From NCBI GenBank assembly GCA_937891165.1, contig CALAEX010000065.1, positions 1 through 15,569 of the forward strand: DNA of 15,569 nt, written 5' to 3'. Below, in pieces: positions 14,564-15,569 of this stretch (within the stretch, counting starts at the first letter, position 1; the number at the start of each line of letters is the position of its first letter). Position numbers and translations under genes: made by a program. Under the pieces are notes generated by a model, which searched no databases, was not told the DNA's origin, and was given only the letters and a program-made list of their open reading frames with translations. Source of the DNA: an uncultured Lachnospiraceae bacterium. Its GTDB lineage: Bacteria; Bacillota; Clostridia; Lachnospirales; Lachnospiraceae.

Positions 14564-15112
14564 TTATTCCATTAAATTAATCTTCTTGATTGGTTTTAAT
14601 CCTTTAGCATTTATTATTTTACCTTTCATAGAAAATCTAGGTCTTCTTCCTTGTAATTGTTGATCACGAAATGTCTCACATTTAGACTCATTTAATACAA
14701 TATCATATATCTCATCTGACTCGATTTCATAAAACCAAACATTACCATCAACATAACCATTCGGAGCAAAATCTACATATATCAATCTATCCCATGTTGA
14801 CGTAGGACCAAAGGACGTACAATCATTTGCAATAGAAGCTGATTTAATTTGCACACCTTCTCCAGTTTTTTTGTCCACTGCATCATAAGAATGTGCTGTT
14901 CCATTAGTTCTTACTGCATTAAAAAAAATACAATATAATGCCTCACTAAATACATCTGGAACATTTAAGTTTCTTCCTCCAAGCTCTTTTAAATCTAAAT
15001 TAATATCTATCCATTTATAAAAAATTCTTTTCAATTTTTCATAATCCTGCATATCAAAATCATCACCAATGACTGGAGTTCCATCTTTTAAAATTACTTG
15101 TAATTGTCTCAT
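14564..15112 (-). CDS. Type II restriction endonuclease, Bsp6I family
   Basis: The 182-aa length and pattern fit the Bsp6I-type endonucleases, whose founding member cuts GCNGC. Recognised stretches are FSEALYCIFFNAVRTNG (55-71), HSYDAV..GEGVQIKSAS (74-93), NDCTSFGPTSTWDRL (96-110) and RDQQLQGRRPRFS (149-161). D77 with Q88 and K90 gives a D-x10-QxK arrangement, a variant of PD-(D/E)XK with glutamine in the middle position. The actual recognition site here is not known. The gene follows XRE regulator 2 by 23 bp, with AGGAGGA before the ATG, and leads into the 134-aa gene. The partner of a Bsp6I-type enzyme is normally a C5 cytosine methyltransferase. The only one in this window is the broken fragment 3.5 kb away. 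Confidence 0.75.
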   Translation of the reverse strand: MRQLQVILKDGTPVIGDDFDMQDYEKLKRIFYKWIDINLDLKELGGRNLNVPDVFSEALYCIFFNAVRTNGTAHSYDAVDKKTGEGVQIKSASIANDCTSFGPTSTWDRLIYVDFAPNGYVDGNVWFYEIESDEIYDIVLNESKCETFRDQQLQGRRPRFSMKGKIINAKGLKPIKKINLME

Positions 15113-15135
15113 TAATAGTTCCTCCTTATGTACTC

Positions 15136-15378
15136 TTATTCCATTTTAAATAATACTTCTGGCTGAATCTCTAGAGCATCTGCTATGTCAAAAATAACAT
15201 CAAGAGATACAGGTGTTACCATATTGGGTGCTTCAATATTACTCATATGAGTTCTACTAATACCTATTGCCTCTGCAAGTTGAATCTGTGTCATTTTATG
15301 AATTTTTCTCTGACATGCAATATTTAAACCAATACGAATATATTTTTCCCTATGCTTATTCTCCATTTCACTATTCAT
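15136..15378 (-). CDS. XRE-family regulator 2, controller-like (80 aa)
   Basis: Single helix-turn-helix protein, with TQIQLAEAIGISRTHMSNIE at 30-49. It is a close paralogue of the 13581-13823 regulator (about 69% identity over all 80 residues, no gaps). Differences cluster in the first seven residues and in the last helix, while the DNA-facing helix is identical. A GGAGGTGA site precedes the ATG. It is the first gene of the Bsp6I-like operon and probably regulates both modules, given the shared upstream box. Whether the pair arose by local duplication or by arrival of two related systems cannot be told from the window. Confidence 0.85.
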   Translation of the reverse strand: MNSEMENKHREKYIRIGLNIACQRKIHKMTQIQLAEAIGISRTHMSNIEAPNMVTPVSLDVIFDIADALEIQPEVLFKME

Positions 15379-15426
15379 GACATATCACCTCCACACACAA
15401 AATTTTACAAAAAAATCTTATATTAA

Positions 15427-15450
15427 TAAACAATCTGTACTTTTGCATTT
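15427..15450 (-). promoter_or_regulatory. Controller box upstream of XRE regulator 2
   Basis: This is the second copy of the 24-bp box (TAAACAA, CTGTA, TTGCATTT with the same spacing), 48 bases before the start codon, against 45 in the other copy. No clear -35 is seen next to it, so this promoter may depend on the regulator for activation. A possible -10 (TATAAG or AATATA on the minus strand) lies just downstream of the box. Confidence 0.6.
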
Positions 15451-15474
15451 ACTTTTTATTCTGTTGCAAATACA

Positions 15475-15498
15475 AAATTTTGATTTGTAATCAAATTT
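15475..15498. repeat. Inverted repeat upstream of XRE regulator 2
   Basis: AAATTTTGATT and AATCAAATTT pair around a three-base loop with one extra T. It lies about 100 bases before the regulator and could be an upstream operator or the end of a left-over transcript unit. The final 70 bases of the window hold no gene that can be recognised. Confidence 0.4.
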
Positions 15499-15569
15499 AT
15501 ATTTTTATTTATAATATGATGTGGGTGTCAAAAGTCATTTTTAAAACGGACCTTTCACACATAAACAAT

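Noticed and set aside
15500..15569. Possible insertion-sequence end near GGGTGTCAAAAGTC
   Set aside because: It resembles some transposon ends from memory only; no inverted partner or transposase is visible in the window.

Overview
The window is AT-rich with strong AGGAGG-type ribosome binding sites and Firmicutes-like proteins. The best guess is a chromosomal segment of a gut-type Clostridia, probably Lachnospiraceae; this rests on protein resemblance and base composition, not on a marker gene. Almost all intact genes lie on the minus strand, so transcription runs from high to low coordinates.

Region 1 (about 48-5280) is a compact three-gene operon. A beta-CASP-like metallo-beta-lactamase-fold protein (380 aa) is followed 15 bp later by a coiled-coil protein with a GrpE-like C-terminus (363 aa). 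A one-base overlap then leads to a divergent 939-aa Hsp70 whose usual lid is replaced by about 300 residues of helical sequence. A long palindrome made of four TGGAACA half-sites sits on the promoter or leader. This looks like a dedicated Hsp70 plus exchange factor coupled to a nuclease-type hydrolase, with no J-protein in the window. It is the best candidate for an under-described system here.

Region 2 (5331-7486) starts with a 137-bp long-stem inverted-repeat element. It is followed by an overlapping pair: an alcohol-acetyltransferase/condensation-like acyltransferase with an HxxxDG motif, and a zinc-ribbon membrane protein of the DUF6320 type.

Region 3 (7697-10241) holds a 2H-phosphoesterase (2'-5' RNA ligase-like) downstream of a 561-aa ECF sigma factor with a large C-terminal extension. 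An ECF-style promoter upstream suggests autoregulation.

Region 4 (about 10350-12000) is a scar zone. It contains the C-terminal part of a C5 cytosine methyltransferase (minus strand, frameshifted), tail-to-tail with a short unknown plus-strand remnant. Next come a C-terminal piece of glycerate kinase, the start of an IS982-like transposase, and the C-terminal third of a GntP-family permease. About 680 bp with no intact gene follow, holding an AT palindrome and a strong terminator.

Region 5 (12526-15450) carries two controller/endonuclease modules in tandem. XRE regulator 2, a Bsp6I-like endonuclease and a small putative DNA-binding protein form one, closed by a terminator. XRE regulator 1 and a PD-(D/E)XK-like endonuclease form the other. 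The two regulators are about 69% identical, and both promoters share a 24-bp box. No intact methyltransferase lies in the window, which is the main puzzle of this region.
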